Assembly: GCA_964442285.1 (NCBI GenBank)
Contig: CAYTZH010000015.1
Span: forward strand, 1 to 64,000
Direction of reading: 5' to 3'
Origin: CAYTZH01 sp964442285
GTDB taxonomy: Bacteria; Myxococcota_A; UBA9160; JAFDET01
Length of the DNA: 64,000 nt
A program made the translations under genes and the position numbers. Under the pieces are notes generated by a model, which did not search any database, was not told the DNA's origin, and saw only the letters and a program-made list of their open reading frames with translations. Positions 1 through 8,322 of this stretch are shown here, in pieces (the first letter of the stretch is position 1; each line of letters starts with the position of its first letter).

Positions 1-64
1 TTCGCTTGAGCTGTCCCGGGCGCCTGGGTAGGTTGATTGGCCTCCCCGGCCGCTTGGAGGCGCC

Positions 65-772
65 ATGAGAACCCGCTCCGTTCCGCTTCCCCTCGCGCTC
101 GCCACGCTCTCCGCCCTCGTCAGCTTCGGCTGTGCCCTGCTGGGAGAGGTCGGCGGCGGCGCCCTGGAGGCCCTGCACCAGCGGGTCTACACCGAGGGCG
201 ACTCGGCGGAGTGGGGGCGTGCCTGGGACCCCGAGCCCCGGGGCGTGGGCGTGGCGCCGCGCGCGGCGACGCTCGAGCGCGTCGACTGCGCGGGAATCGC
301 GGACGAGTTCGACGCGCTGTACGTCGGTGACGTGCTCCGCAACCCGCGGCGCTTCGTGAGCACCCTGGACGGCGCGCTCTCGCGAGAGCGCTACGAAGCC
401 CTGCCGCGCGACGCCCTCCGCCTGTCCGGATCCCGCAGTGGCGGCGTCATCGCGGTGGTCCACACCACGGAGGGCAACCGCGCCAAGCTCGTCGCCCGCT
501 GGATCGTCGGCGACAGCGGTGCCGCCATGCTGCGGATCCAGGACCTGGTGGTGTACGGCGCGAGCGGGGACGAGCGGCTGCGGGTGCTGCCGGGTCCCGT
601 CGACGTGCCGCCCCGGGTCGCGTTGGACCTCGATCCCGCCGGCGCCGATGCCACCGGCTACGATCTGCTCTACGGGCCGGACCCGGGCGGTCGCATGGTG
701 CTCCGTTCGGCGGAGGGGGCGGGCATCGCCTTCCCGTCGCGCTCCCTCTGCAGCGCCCGGGCCGCCCGCTGA
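65..772 (+). CDS. Uncharacterised lipoprotein
   Basis: I do not recognise the family. The 235-residue product begins with a hydrophobic signal segment ending in a lipobox-like FGC at about residues 21-23, so it is probably a lipidated envelope protein. The rest is a soluble domain of about 210 residues with no catalytic motif I can name. The ATG is preceded by a good Shine-Dalgarno (ggagg, about 5 bases upstream). It converges on the membrane-protein gene that follows, and their stops are only about 20 bases apart. Confidence 0.75.
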   Translation: MRTRSVPLPLALATLSALVSFGCALLGEVGGGALEALHQRVYTEGDSAEWGRAWDPEPRGVGVAPRAATLERVDCAGIADEFDALYVGDVLRNPRRFVSTLDGALSRERYEALPRDALRLSGSRSGGVIAVVHTTEGNRAKLVARWIVGDSGAAMLRIQDLVVYGASGDERLRVLPGPVDVPPRVALDLDPAGADATGYDLLYGPDPGGRMVLRSAEGAGIAFPSRSLCSARAAR

Positions 773-791
773 CGCGGTCTCCCGCCGCCCG

Positions 792-1760
792 CTAGCGTCG
801 GCTCTCGACCATGGCCAGCCCGCGCTCGGCCCGGGCCCGGGCCTCGGGGAACAGGGCGGCCCGCCTGTAGTACTCGCCGGCGTCCCGGAGGCTGCCCCGG
901 GCCAGCGCCTGCTCGCCGGCCCGCAAGAAATAGGCAGGGACGGCGGGCCCGTGCTCGCCGATCCGGAGCAGGAAGCGGTTGCCGGCCTCGGGGTCGGCGA
1001 GGCGCCGGGAGACCCAGAGGTCCAGCGCCAGCCCCGTCCCGAGCAGCGCGCACCAGGCGGCCGCCGGCGCCAGCCAGGACGGCCGGGCCCGTGCCGGGGC
1101 CTGGTCCCGGCCACGACGGGTGCGCGGCTTGCGGCCTCCGCGCTGCCTTCGCCCGCCCCCGCCCCCGGCCCCGGCTGGCGCGGGGGCGTCGAGCAGGGGC
1201 CGGAGCGCCCAGACGCAGGCCCCTGTGGGGACGGCGATCATGGCGAAGTCCCAGCCGCTCCGGAGCCAGGCCCGGTAGAAGGCGGTCTGCCAGGCCGGTA
1301 GGACCGCCAGCCGCTCGGCGCGCAGCGAGCGGCTGAGGATGGCCAGCAGGTCCTGGCTCAGGATGGCCGCGCCCAGCAGCAGGCAGGCCAGCGCCAGGAC
1401 CGCCGCGTGGGTCCAGCGCCGGCGCGAGGGCACGGCCAGCGCCAGCGCCGGCGGGAGCGTGAGCACGAAGGGCAGGGAGAGCGAGCGCGCGTCCACCGAC
1501 AGGCCCAGGCTTCCGGACTGGATCAGGAAGCGGTCCGGGGGCTGGCGGACGACCCCGGAGACGAGCCCGTCGGGGCTGGTCAGCACGACCCCGTCGCGGG
1601 CCAGCCGCGCCAGGGCCTCGTACACCGGCTCCGGAAAGGCGTAGAGGCCCAGGCCGAGCGCGGCGTAGGCGACCAGGAACTGCCCGCCGGCCAGGGCCAG
1701 CATGCGCCGGTCCAGCGGACCGGGATTCCCCTGACGGGGCCGGGGCGCGGGGTCCGGCAT
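792..1760 (-). CDS. Multi-pass membrane protein, possibly exosortase-associated
   Basis: This is a 322-residue integral membrane protein with about five hydrophobic segments. An Ala/Gly/Arg-rich cytoplasmic stretch lies around residues 190-230, and the C-terminus has a TPR-like helical pair. Conserved-looking patches include FLIQSGSLGL and SGWDFAMIAVP. The layout reminds me of small membrane proteins that accompany exosortases, and a PEP-CTERM protein is encoded at 20721, but this is inference from memory only. The start was set at the ATG at 1760, which has no Shine-Dalgarno but has TAGAAC exactly 7 bases upstream, as at other probable leaderless genes here. Confidence 0.65.
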   Translation of the reverse strand: MPDPAPRPRQGNPGPLDRRMLALAGGQFLVAYAALGLGLYAFPEPVYEALARLARDGVVLTSPDGLVSGVVRQPPDRFLIQSGSLGLSVDARSLSLPFVLTLPPALALAVPSRRRWTHAAVLALACLLLGAAILSQDLLAILSRSLRAERLAVLPAWQTAFYRAWLRSGWDFAMIAVPTGACVWALRPLLDAPAPAGAGGGGGRRQRGGRKPRTRRGRDQAPARARPSWLAPAAAWCALLGTGLALDLWVSRRLADPEAGNRFLLRIGEHGPAVPAYFLRAGEQALARGSLRDAGEYYRRAALFPEARARAERGLAMVESRR

Positions 1761-1767
1761 TCGGCAC

Positions 1768-1773
1768 GTTCTA
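1768..1773 (-). promoter_or_regulatory. Probable -10 element giving a leaderless transcript
   Basis: Read on the minus strand, TAGAAC lies exactly 7 bases before the ATG at 1760, with no Shine-Dalgarno between. Transcription would begin at or next to the start codon. The same hexamer and spacing occur before the gene starting at 28202. Confidence 0.4.
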
Positions 1774-1841
1774 CCACAAGCCGGCCGCCTCGCGGCCCAG
1801 GGAGACCGTGCCCGCGCCGTCAGGGTGCCCGCCTCGCACGC

Positions 1842-1870
1842 TTGACACTGCGGTGACGACTTCGTGAGAA
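1842..1870 (+). promoter_or_regulatory. Weak candidate promoter for the gene at 1961
   Basis: A perfect TTGACA -35 hexamer at 1842-1847 is followed after 17 bases by a poor -10 (TGAGAA). It lies in the 200-base divergent spacer between the genes starting at 1760 and 1961. Only the -35 is convincing. Confidence 0.25.
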
Positions 1871-1960
1871 GACCGGGGAGGCGGGGTGAATTTGCGGCGC
1901 AAGCCTCCACGCCCAGCGGGCGATCGGCGATACTCCCCGGTCGCCTCGGAGGTCTCCGTC

Positions 1961-2590
1961 ATGGGTCGCCGGAACATCGCCATTGCCGCCGCCGTCGTGG
2001 CGGGCCTCGCGCTGGTCTTCGCGCTCCTGGGTGGGGGCGAGGACCGGCCGGAAGCGTCGGAGGCCGCCGCGGCCCGCTCGGCGCGGAACGCGCCCCCGGC
2101 TCGGGTCTCCTCGGGCCCGTCCTGGCTCGACGAGGGCATCGACACCGCCCGACAGCCCAAGCCCGTCGAGGTGGCGCCCAGGGACCGGCGCGCGCCGGCT
2201 CCGGTCGTGAGCGTCCAGGAGAAGGCCTGGGCCCAGATCCGCCGTGCCGCGATCGAGTCGGGCGACTACGACCACGTGGACTGGGACTACGTGGACGAGG
2301 TGCTCAGCGGCCGGGTGCAGGGCAAGCCCGACGAGGCGCGCGCCGGGCTCAGCATCGCCGAGATGAGCAAGCTCGGCCGGGTCCCCTACGTGCAGAAGCT
2401 CCGCAAGGAGCGCAACCTGCAGGAGCTCGCGGACCTGGGACTGATCAAGCTGCCGAAGCAGCGCCGCAAGGGCGGTGGCAAGCGCAAGGGGCGCGACGTG
2501 CCCGAGGATGCGCCCCTGCTCCAGCAGCCGATCGCCACCTCCGGCCCGCTGGCGGGCCTGCGGAACGACCCGTCGCCCGAGAAGCGCTGA
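1961..2590 (+). CDS. Uncharacterised membrane-anchored protein
   Basis: The product has 209 residues with one N-terminal transmembrane segment at about residues 5-24. A polar, Ala/Pro-rich linker follows, then a charged domain containing WDYVDEVLSG and a basic run of the form KQRRKGGGKRKGR near residue 170. The topology suggests an anchored protein with a periplasmic domain. I do not recognise a family. The ATG at 1961 has a ggagg Shine-Dalgarno; an in-frame upstream extension exists but lacks one. It is followed by a secreted protein gene 64 bases downstream on the same strand. Confidence 0.7.
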   Translation: MGRRNIAIAAAVVAGLALVFALLGGGEDRPEASEAAAARSARNAPPARVSSGPSWLDEGIDTARQPKPVEVAPRDRRAPAPVVSVQEKAWAQIRRAAIESGDYDHVDWDYVDEVLSGRVQGKPDEARAGLSIAEMSKLGRVPYVQKLRKERNLQELADLGLIKLPKQRRKGGGKRKGRDVPEDAPLLQQPIATSGPLAGLRNDPSPEKR

Positions 2591-2654
2591 GCCGGGCGCT
2601 GCGACGCCGTACGCCGAGCGCCACCTCCCATCCCTCCAACGAGAACGAAGGACC

Positions 2655-3719
2655 ATGACCTCCAACATCGCCCGCTCGCTCGTCTCCAGTCTCTGCCTGA
2701 CCCTCTTCGCCGCAGGGCCGGTGCGCGCCCAGGAGGCCCCGGCGCCGGCCGAGGCCGCCGCGCCCGCCGAGGCCGCCGCGCCGGCCGAGGCCGCCGCGCC
2801 CGCCGGGCAGCTTCGAGTGCTCGGAACCCGGATGACCCTCGATCCGCCGGAGGGCTTCGAGCGCTCGCCGAACTTCCCCGGCTACGAGCATCCCTTCAAC
2901 AAGGCGTCCATCGTCGTGAACGAGATCCCCGGGCCCATCGAGAACATCCGCCCGGGCCTCACGCCCCAGCGGCTCGCGTCGGCCGGCCAGACCGTCATGG
3001 ACACGACCGACCTCGAGGTCGACGGCCGCAGCTCGCTCCTGATGCGGATCCACCAGAACATCGGCGGCGTGCCCATGGAGAAGTGGATGCTGCTCACCGG
3101 CGATGCGGGACGCTCGGCGACGGTGGTGGGCTCCTACCCTCTCAGCATCGCCGAGTCGATGCGGGAGCCGATGCGGAAGGCGGTCCTGTCGTCGCGCTGG
3201 CAGCCGGACCTCAAGCTCGACCCCTACGAGGGGCTCACCTTCCGGCTCGGCCAGACCGGGAGCTTCCAGGTCATGACGCGCATGTCGAACATGCTGGTCT
3301 TCACCCAGGGCGGCGCGCCCCACACCGATCCCGAGAACCCCGTGCTGATGGTGGCGGCCTCCCGGGAGGACGAGCCGCCGACCGACCTCCCCAACTTCTC
3401 CAACCGGATGCTCTCGCGCACGGCCGGGCTCCGGGAGCTCACCAACATCACCGGCCAGAGCGTCACCATCGACGACCTGCCGGCCTTCATCATGACGGCG
3501 GACGCGAAGGAGGCGAACACCGAGACGCCCCTGCGGATCTTCCAGGCCATCGCCGTGGACGGAACCTGGTTCTTCCTGGCCCAGGGACTGGTGGGTTCGA
3601 CCCGAGCCGAGGAGTTCATGCCCGAGTTCCACCGGATCTCCACGAGCCTGAAGCGGGCCGGGTTCGGCGGCGCGACCCTGTCGCCGAGCGCGGCGGAGGC
3701 CGACACCGCGACGCCCTGA
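2655..3719 (+). CDS. Secreted protein with Ala-rich tandem repeat
   Basis: This 354-residue product has a signal peptide of about 25 residues (cleavage near VRAQ). Three near-perfect copies of a six-residue EAAAPA unit follow at about residues 33-50, and then a soluble domain of about 290 residues. The mature domain begins LGTRMTLDPPEGFE and has no recognised catalytic motif. The fold may be a periplasmic beta-sandwich, but this is a guess. The start ATG is preceded by gaacgaagga, an acceptable Shine-Dalgarno. Confidence 0.7.
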   Translation: MTSNIARSLVSSLCLTLFAAGPVRAQEAPAPAEAAAPAEAAAPAEAAAPAGQLRVLGTRMTLDPPEGFERSPNFPGYEHPFNKASIVVNEIPGPIENIRPGLTPQRLASAGQTVMDTTDLEVDGRSSLLMRIHQNIGGVPMEKWMLLTGDAGRSATVVGSYPLSIAESMREPMRKAVLSSRWQPDLKLDPYEGLTFRLGQTGSFQVMTRMSNMLVFTQGGAPHTDPENPVLMVAASREDEPPTDLPNFSNRMLSRTAGLRELTNITGQSVTIDDLPAFIMTADAKEANTETPLRIFQAIAVDGTWFFLAQGLVGSTRAEEFMPEFHRISTSLKRAGFGGATLSPSAAEADTATP

Positions 3720-3796
3720 GGCCGCGGAGCTTCGCCGTTCCGTCGCGGAAGCGTCACCCAGCGAGCCGGGGTCGGAGCAGCGACGCCCCGAGCGCG

Positions 3797-3805
3797 TGAT
3801 ATGAT
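3797..3805 (+). promoter_or_regulatory. Extended -10 promoter
   Basis: TGATATGAT matches an extended -10 (TGN followed by TATNAT) and stands out as AT-rich in very GC-rich surroundings. It would drive the lipoprotein gene at 3884. No convincing -35 is present, as expected for extended -10 promoters. Confidence 0.4.
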
Positions 3806-3829
3806 CCGCCCTCCGAGCAGCGCGCTCTC

Positions 3830-3849
3830 GGCGGTCGATGCCGACCGCC
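3830..3849 (+). other. 5' leader hairpin
   Basis: A perfect 8-base inverted repeat (ggcggtcg / cgaccgcc) with a 4-base loop lies between the extended -10 at 3797-3805 and the start codon at 3884. It would fold in the mRNA leader. Its function is unknown. Confidence 0.35.
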
Positions 3850-3883
3850 TCGATCCGCGCGCCCGATCACATCCGGAGCCCCC

Positions 3884-4498
3884 ATGCGTACGAGCCCCCC
3901 CCGCTCGAATCCCTCCTCCCCGGTTCCCTGGCTCTCGTGCCTGGTCCTCGGCCTGGTGCTGAGCCTGGCCGTGGGCTGCGCCTCCACCGGCAAGCCCGAG
4001 CCCGGCGCCGAGGCCAGCGACACGGGCGAGGTGGAGATCGGCGTGGGATCGGAGGCCGCCGCCCCGGCGCCCCCGCCCAAGCCTGCCCGGCCCAAGCCCC
4101 GCGCGCGGACCTTCAAGCTCGGCTTCTGGATCTTCGACCTGCTGGCCTTCGACCTCGATGGCCGCGGCGGCACCCTCCGTTTCTTCGACATCCGGGACGT
4201 GTTCAAGCTCATGGCGGTGGGCGGCGGCAGCAACTACCACATGGTCGACCTGGCCGAGGCCCACAACCTCTTCAACATCTTCGAGACCAGCCATCTCAAC
4301 CAGGCACACGTGTTCCGCCTGGCCGATCTCGAGGCCCTGCGGATCGCGGGCGTGCGCGTCGATCGGGAGAGCGAGCGCAAGAGCGAGGCCCACTTCCTGA
4401 AGGTGCCGATCCTCGGATCCTTCTTCCGACACGAGCGGGACGGCGGCGAGGAGAGCTGGGGCCTCCTCTACCTCCTCGGCTACGACGTGGAGCGCTAG
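3884..4498 (+). CDS. Uncharacterised lipoprotein
   Basis: The 204-residue product has a lipoprotein signal with lipobox LAVGC at about residues 28-32. An Ala/Pro-rich linker follows, then a compact domain of about 130 residues beginning FKLGFWIFDLLAFDLDG. Neither the domain nor a function is recognised. The gene precedes the transpeptidase-TonB fusion by only 6 bases, so the two are probably cotranscribed and may share an envelope role. Confidence 0.72.
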   Translation: MRTSPPRSNPSSPVPWLSCLVLGLVLSLAVGCASTGKPEPGAEASDTGEVEIGVGSEAAAPAPPPKPARPKPRARTFKLGFWIFDLLAFDLDGRGGTLRFFDIRDVFKLMAVGGGSNYHMVDLAEAHNLFNIFETSHLNQAHVFRLADLEALRIAGVRVDRESERKSEAHFLKVPILGSFFRHERDGGEESWGLLYLLGYDVER

Positions 4499-4504
4499 CT
4501 CCGC

Positions 4505-6199
4505 GTGATCGCCCCGGGCGCGGACAGGATCCGGCTCGCGCGGTCTCGCCGCCTCGGGGCCGTCCTCGTCGGCGTCCTCGTCGCGTTCGCCATGCTCGAC
4601 GCCTTCGCCGCCGGAGCGGCGCTCGCCACGGAGGCCGAAGCGCCGCCTCGCGTGGCCCGGCGACTCCCGCCGACGGTCCAGCCGGCGCCGGCCCCCGTGC
4701 TGGAGCGTCTGCCCCCGAACGCCCGACCGGCGGCGGAGCGCGGCCGCGTCGAGCGCCGGGTGCGGCCGTACGGTCCCGCCTTCTTCGAGTCCGTCGGGCG
4801 CGCGCCCAGCACCCCCGGCGGCCTGCGGGTCGAGTACACGGTGGATCCCGACCTGGAGCACGAGATCCGGCGCGTGCTGGAGCTCCAGGGCGTCGCCCTC
4901 GGCCACGTGCTGCTGCTCCACCCGACCCGCGGCGAGGTCTTCGCCTATGTCTCCACGGATCCCGAGACCTTTCCGCCCACCGGCACCTACCCGACGGCCT
5001 CGCTCATGAAGGTGGTGACCGCCGCGGCGGTGCTGCGGACCGCGCCCGAGGCGGCGGAGCGCACCTGTCGCTACGAGGGCAGCCCCTACGAGCTGCGCGG
5101 GGATCAGCTCGATCCGGACCGCGGCGGCCGGGAGCAGAGCTTCGAGCGCGCCATCGCGATCTCGAACAACCAGTGCTTCGCCCAGCTGGCCGTCCACGCG
5201 CTGGGAGAGGACGCGCTGCTGCGCGAGATCCGCACCCTCGGCCTGCTCGACGCGCCGGCGCCGGGGCACCCGGCCGGCTACGTCGAGCCCCTGCGGAGCG
5301 ACCTCGACCTGGGCGAGCTCGGCTCGGGCCTCGCGGGCTCCTTCATCACGCCCCTGGGTGCGGCGCGCCTGGCCGCCGCCCTGGCGGAGGGCGAGCTGGT
5401 GGAGCCCTTCTGGATCGCCCGGATCCGTGACGCTTCGGGAGCGCCGCTGCGGATTCCCCGCCGCCAGGCGCCGCGCCGGATCTGGTCCCAGGCCCTCACC
5501 GACGAGCTCCGCGAGGCCATGGTGGAGGTGACCGAGGAGGGGACCGCGCGGCGCGGCTTCCGGGACGTCGACGGTGCGCGCCTGGGGCCGATTCGCGTCT
5601 CCGGCAAGACCGGAACCCTGAGCGGGCGGGATCCGGAGGGTCGCTACCAGTGGTTCGTGGGCGTGGCTCCCGCCTCGTCGCCCCGGATCGCCGTTGCCGC
5701 GGTGGTGGTGGAGCGGCCGCCGGTGCGCACCCGCGCCTCGCGGGTCGCCGCCGAGGCGCTCGCCGCAGTCTTCTGTCGCGACGACCGCTGCGACCCGGCC
5801 CACGCCGAGCCTCTCCACGCCCGCGCCGCCGCCCGCGCCGCCGAGGACGCCCTGGAGCGGGCGCAGCGCCGGCACCGGGACGCCCTCGCGCGGGCCTTCG
5901 AGACGGCTGCCGCCCACGAGGTGGTGGATCTCGACCGGCCGCCGCGACCGCTCGAGACCACGCCCCTCGACCTGCCCCGGTCGCTCCGGCGCGATCCGGC
6001 CCGGGGCCGGGTCGTGCTGCTGGTGACGATCTCCGAGACGGGCGAGGTGCTGGACGTCCGCGTCGATTCCTCCGACCTTCCCGAATTCGATGAGCACGTC
6101 GCCCGCGCGGTGAAGGCGTGGCGCTTCACGCCGCCCACGCGGGACGGGCGCCCCGTGGAGGCGGTGGCGCGGCTGCCCATCCCGATCGAGATCGAATGA
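4505..6199 (+). CDS. Penicillin-binding transpeptidase fused to a TonB C-terminal domain
   Basis: A 564-residue protein with a hydrophobic N-terminal export segment (about residues 17-40), a PBP transpeptidase domain and a C-terminal TonB domain. The active-site motifs are all present: SxxK as S166-L-M-K169, SxN as S220-N-N222, and KTG at 368-370. The PBP part should act in the periplasm on peptidoglycan stem peptides. From about residue 485 the chain matches a TonB C-terminal domain, with DVRVDSSDLP and WRFTPPT. About 44 of 69 residues match the TonB encoded at 12650 by eye count. A helical linker (430-475) joins the domains. The start is GTG at 4505, six bases after the lipoprotein stop. 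The fusion is unfamiliar to me. Confidence 0.85.
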   Translation: MIAPGADRIRLARSRRLGAVLVGVLVAFAMLDAFAAGAALATEAEAPPRVARRLPPTVQPAPAPVLERLPPNARPAAERGRVERRVRPYGPAFFESVGRAPSTPGGLRVEYTVDPDLEHEIRRVLELQGVALGHVLLLHPTRGEVFAYVSTDPETFPPTGTYPTASLMKVVTAAAVLRTAPEAAERTCRYEGSPYELRGDQLDPDRGGREQSFERAIAISNNQCFAQLAVHALGEDALLREIRTLGLLDAPAPGHPAGYVEPLRSDLDLGELGSGLAGSFITPLGAARLAAALAEGELVEPFWIARIRDASGAPLRIPRRQAPRRIWSQALTDELREAMVEVTEEGTARRGFRDVDGARLGPIRVSGKTGTLSGRDPEGRYQWFVGVAPASSPRIAVAAVVVERPPVRTRASRVAAEALAAVFCRDDRCDPAHAEPLHARAAARAAEDALERAQRRHRDALARAFETAAAHEVVDLDRPPRPLETTPLDLPRSLRRDPARGRVVLLVTISETGEVLDVRVDSSDLPEFDEHVARAVKAWRFTPPTRDGRPVEAVARLPIPIEIE

Positions 6200-6206
6200 G
6201 CCCCCG

Positions 6207-7292
6207 ATGCCCACGAACCGACCTCCTCTCGCCGCCGTCCTCGCCCCGGCGCTCGCCCCGGCGCTCGCCCTGGCGCTGTCCGCCTGCGCCGCCGAGGCCC
6301 CGCCGCCGACGGGCCCCGTGGAGTACGCCGGCGCGCTCGCGGTGACCCCGTCGCCGGCGCGCTTCGAGGACACCTACCCCGAGTGCGTGCGCGAGCTGGA
6401 GCTCCGCCTCGAGAACACGGGCAGCGAGCCGATCGCCATCACGGGGGCCACCCTGCCCAGCCGCGCCTTCGGCCTGCGGGGGCCCTTCCCGCGGCCGCTC
6501 GAGCCCGGGGAGACCGAGCGCTACGAGCTGAGCTTCGCCCCGGCGAAGCCGGGCGACGCCTCGGGCTTCGTCCGCTTCAAGACCGACGAAGGGCCCGTCC
6601 GCTATCCGCTCGCCACCACCGCGGTCGCCGTCGAGCCGCCCGCGGGCGCCGTCGGCGCCCTCGACATGGTGTTCGTGGTCGACATCTCCACCACCATGCG
6701 TCGCATCCCTACCCTGCGGAAGTCGATCCGGGCGCTCTTCGACGAGGTCGAGTCCAAGGGCCTCGACGTGCGGCTCGGGCTGACCACCTTCGAGAACGAC
6801 GTGGTGCTCCACCGCCGGGGCGCCTTCCTCGACCGCGAGAGCTTCTTCGCGGAGCTCGATTCCCAGCTGGTGGAGGGGACCTGGGAGCCGAACCCGGAGC
6901 TCCCGCGCCAGCGCCTGAACTTCGAGGGCGAGGAGAACATGCTCGAGGCCCTCTACCGCTCGGCGAGCTTCTTCGAGTTCCGGCCCGAAGCCCGCCGCTA
7001 CCTGCTGCTCATGACCGACGACACCTTCCTCGAGCCCCCCGCCGTCTTCAGCGACGGCACGCCGGCCACCCGCTTCTACGCCGACGTGGCGGAGCTGCTC
7101 GAGGAGCGCGGAATCCAGCTCTTCTCGGTCCACGCGGAGCAGAACGGCCGCGGTCTCTCCGCCGACTACGCGGGGCAGAAGTCCCTCGTCGCCCTCACCG
7201 GCGGCGCCTGGTTCGAGCTCTCCTCGGTCGACGAGGGGGCGCTGATCCGGAACTTCGGCGCCATGCTCGCTCGCCCCGACTGCCGCCGCTGA
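6207..7292 (+). CDS. VWA-domain lipoprotein
   Basis: The 361-residue product has a lipoprotein signal peptide (LSAC lipobox near residue 27). An immunoglobulin-like or ASPM-type beta domain follows at about 35-140 (LRLENTGSEPIAITG). A von Willebrand factor A domain covers about 150-355, starting at FVVDISTTM. The metal-site motif reads D-I-S-T-T rather than DxSxS, so the last Ser is replaced by Thr, which may still bind a divalent ion. Proteins of this layout occur as surface or periplasmic adhesion and assembly factors. It starts 7 bases after the transpeptidase-TonB stop and is probably in the same operon. Confidence 0.8.
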   Translation: MPTNRPPLAAVLAPALAPALALALSACAAEAPPPTGPVEYAGALAVTPSPARFEDTYPECVRELELRLENTGSEPIAITGATLPSRAFGLRGPFPRPLEPGETERYELSFAPAKPGDASGFVRFKTDEGPVRYPLATTAVAVEPPAGAVGALDMVFVVDISTTMRRIPTLRKSIRALFDEVESKGLDVRLGLTTFENDVVLHRRGAFLDRESFFAELDSQLVEGTWEPNPELPRQRLNFEGEENMLEALYRSASFFEFRPEARRYLLLMTDDTFLEPPAVFSDGTPATRFYADVAELLEERGIQLFSVHAEQNGRGLSADYAGQKSLVALTGGAWFELSSVDEGALIRNFGAMLARPDCRR

Positions 7293-7465
7293 GCCGCGAT
7301 CCGCCCGCGTCGCCGCCGCGCGCCGGTCACGAAACGGCTACGAATTCGTGAAGATCGAACACCCGTATGCGAGCCGAGCCACTGCCTGGGGTAGACAGGA
7401 GGGACGCGCGCGTCGCGCCGGGTGCCGGCCGCACCGCACGTGGTTTCGACCGTTTTCGGCGGAGC

Positions 7466-7493
7466 TTGCGCGGGGCCGACCCCTCCGTACACT
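7466..7493 (+). promoter_or_regulatory. Candidate sigma-70 promoter of the TonB2-like operon
   Basis: TTGCGC at 7466-7471 and TACACT at 7488-7493 are separated by 16 bases, 43 bases before the DUF3450 gene. The 244-base spacer upstream of that gene also contains an unusual AT-rich patch at about 7328-7372. No other start signal competes here. Confidence 0.35.
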
Positions 7494-7536
7494 CCGCGGC
7501 TCGTACGCTCCGATCCGGGCTTCGGGAGGACCCCCC

Positions 7537-8322
7537 ATGTCGCGCTCCCCGGCCGTGGCGCCCTGGTGCGTCGCGCTCGCGTTCGCCGTCTCTCTGCTCG
7601 CCGTGGGCTCGAGCGCCCGGGCCCAGACCGTCGTCGACGAGTTCCGCGCCAAGATCGGCCAGTGGGTCGAGACCCGGCAGCTGATCTCCAAGGAGCGGTC
7701 CGACTGGGAGGCGGAGAAGGAGACCCTCCGGGCCACCCGTGACCTGCTCCGCCAGGAGAAGGAGGCGCTCGCCGCCGAGATCGCCGAGCTCCAGGAGTCC
7801 AACACCGCCTCCGACGACGAGCGCCGCGACCTGCTCCTGGCCCGCGGCGACTTCCAGCGCGCCAGCCGCTCCCTCGAGGACCAGATCCGCGCCATGGAGG
7901 AGGAGGTCCTCGCCCTGGTGCCCCGGCTGCCCGAGCCCCTCGGCGACCGGCTCGAGCCGCTGCTGGTGCAGATCCCCGAGTCGGCCGAGCGGGTCGGCGT
8001 GCCCCTGGGCCAGCGCCTGATGAACGTGCTCGGCGTCCTGGCCCAGGCCGAGAAGTTCAACGGAACCGCGACCTTCGTCGGCGAGACCCGGGAGGTGGAG
8101 AGCGGTCAGAAGGTGCAGGTGCGGACCCTGTACTGGGGGCTGGGCCAGGCGGTCTACGTCGGCGCCAAGGGCGAGGTGGCGGGCATCGGTCGCCCGGGTC
8201 CCGAGGGCTGGACGTTCACCGATGACCCCGGGATCGCCCGCGAGGCCAAGCTCCTGCTCGACATCTACGAGGGCAACGTCGACGTGATCGAGTTCGTCGA
8301 GCTGCCGGTCGTGATCCGATGA
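7537..8322 (+). CDS. DUF3450 family periplasmic protein
   Basis: A 261-residue exported protein with a signal peptide (about residues 1-30, ending SSARAQ). A long predicted coiled coil covers about 35-125, and the C-terminal domain contains TLYWGLGQAVYVG. This matches DUF3450, which in Vibrio-like bacteria is encoded first in TonB2 loci ahead of the TtpC protein. It probably forms part of the periplasmic side of the proton-channel complex. The start has gggagga 6 bases upstream. Its stop overlaps the next start by 4 bases (ATGA), so translation is coupled to the large ExbB-like protein. Confidence 0.85.
   Translation: MSRSPAVAPWCVALAFAVSLLAVGSSARAQTVVDEFRAKIGQWVETRQLISKERSDWEAEKETLRATRDLLRQEKEALAAEIAELQESNTASDDERRDLLLARGDFQRASRSLEDQIRAMEEEVLALVPRLPEPLGDRLEPLLVQIPESAERVGVPLGQRLMNVLGVLAQAEKFNGTATFVGETREVESGQKVQVRTLYWGLGQAVYVGAKGEVAGIGRPGPEGWTFTDDPGIAREAKLLLDIYEGNVDVIEFVELPVVIR

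Noticed and set aside
3224..6373. Very long open frame on the minus strand opposite several genes
   Set aside because: It is antisense to genes with signal peptides and recognised domains, and its product is an Arg/Gly/Ala-rich composition typical of GC-rich shadow frames.
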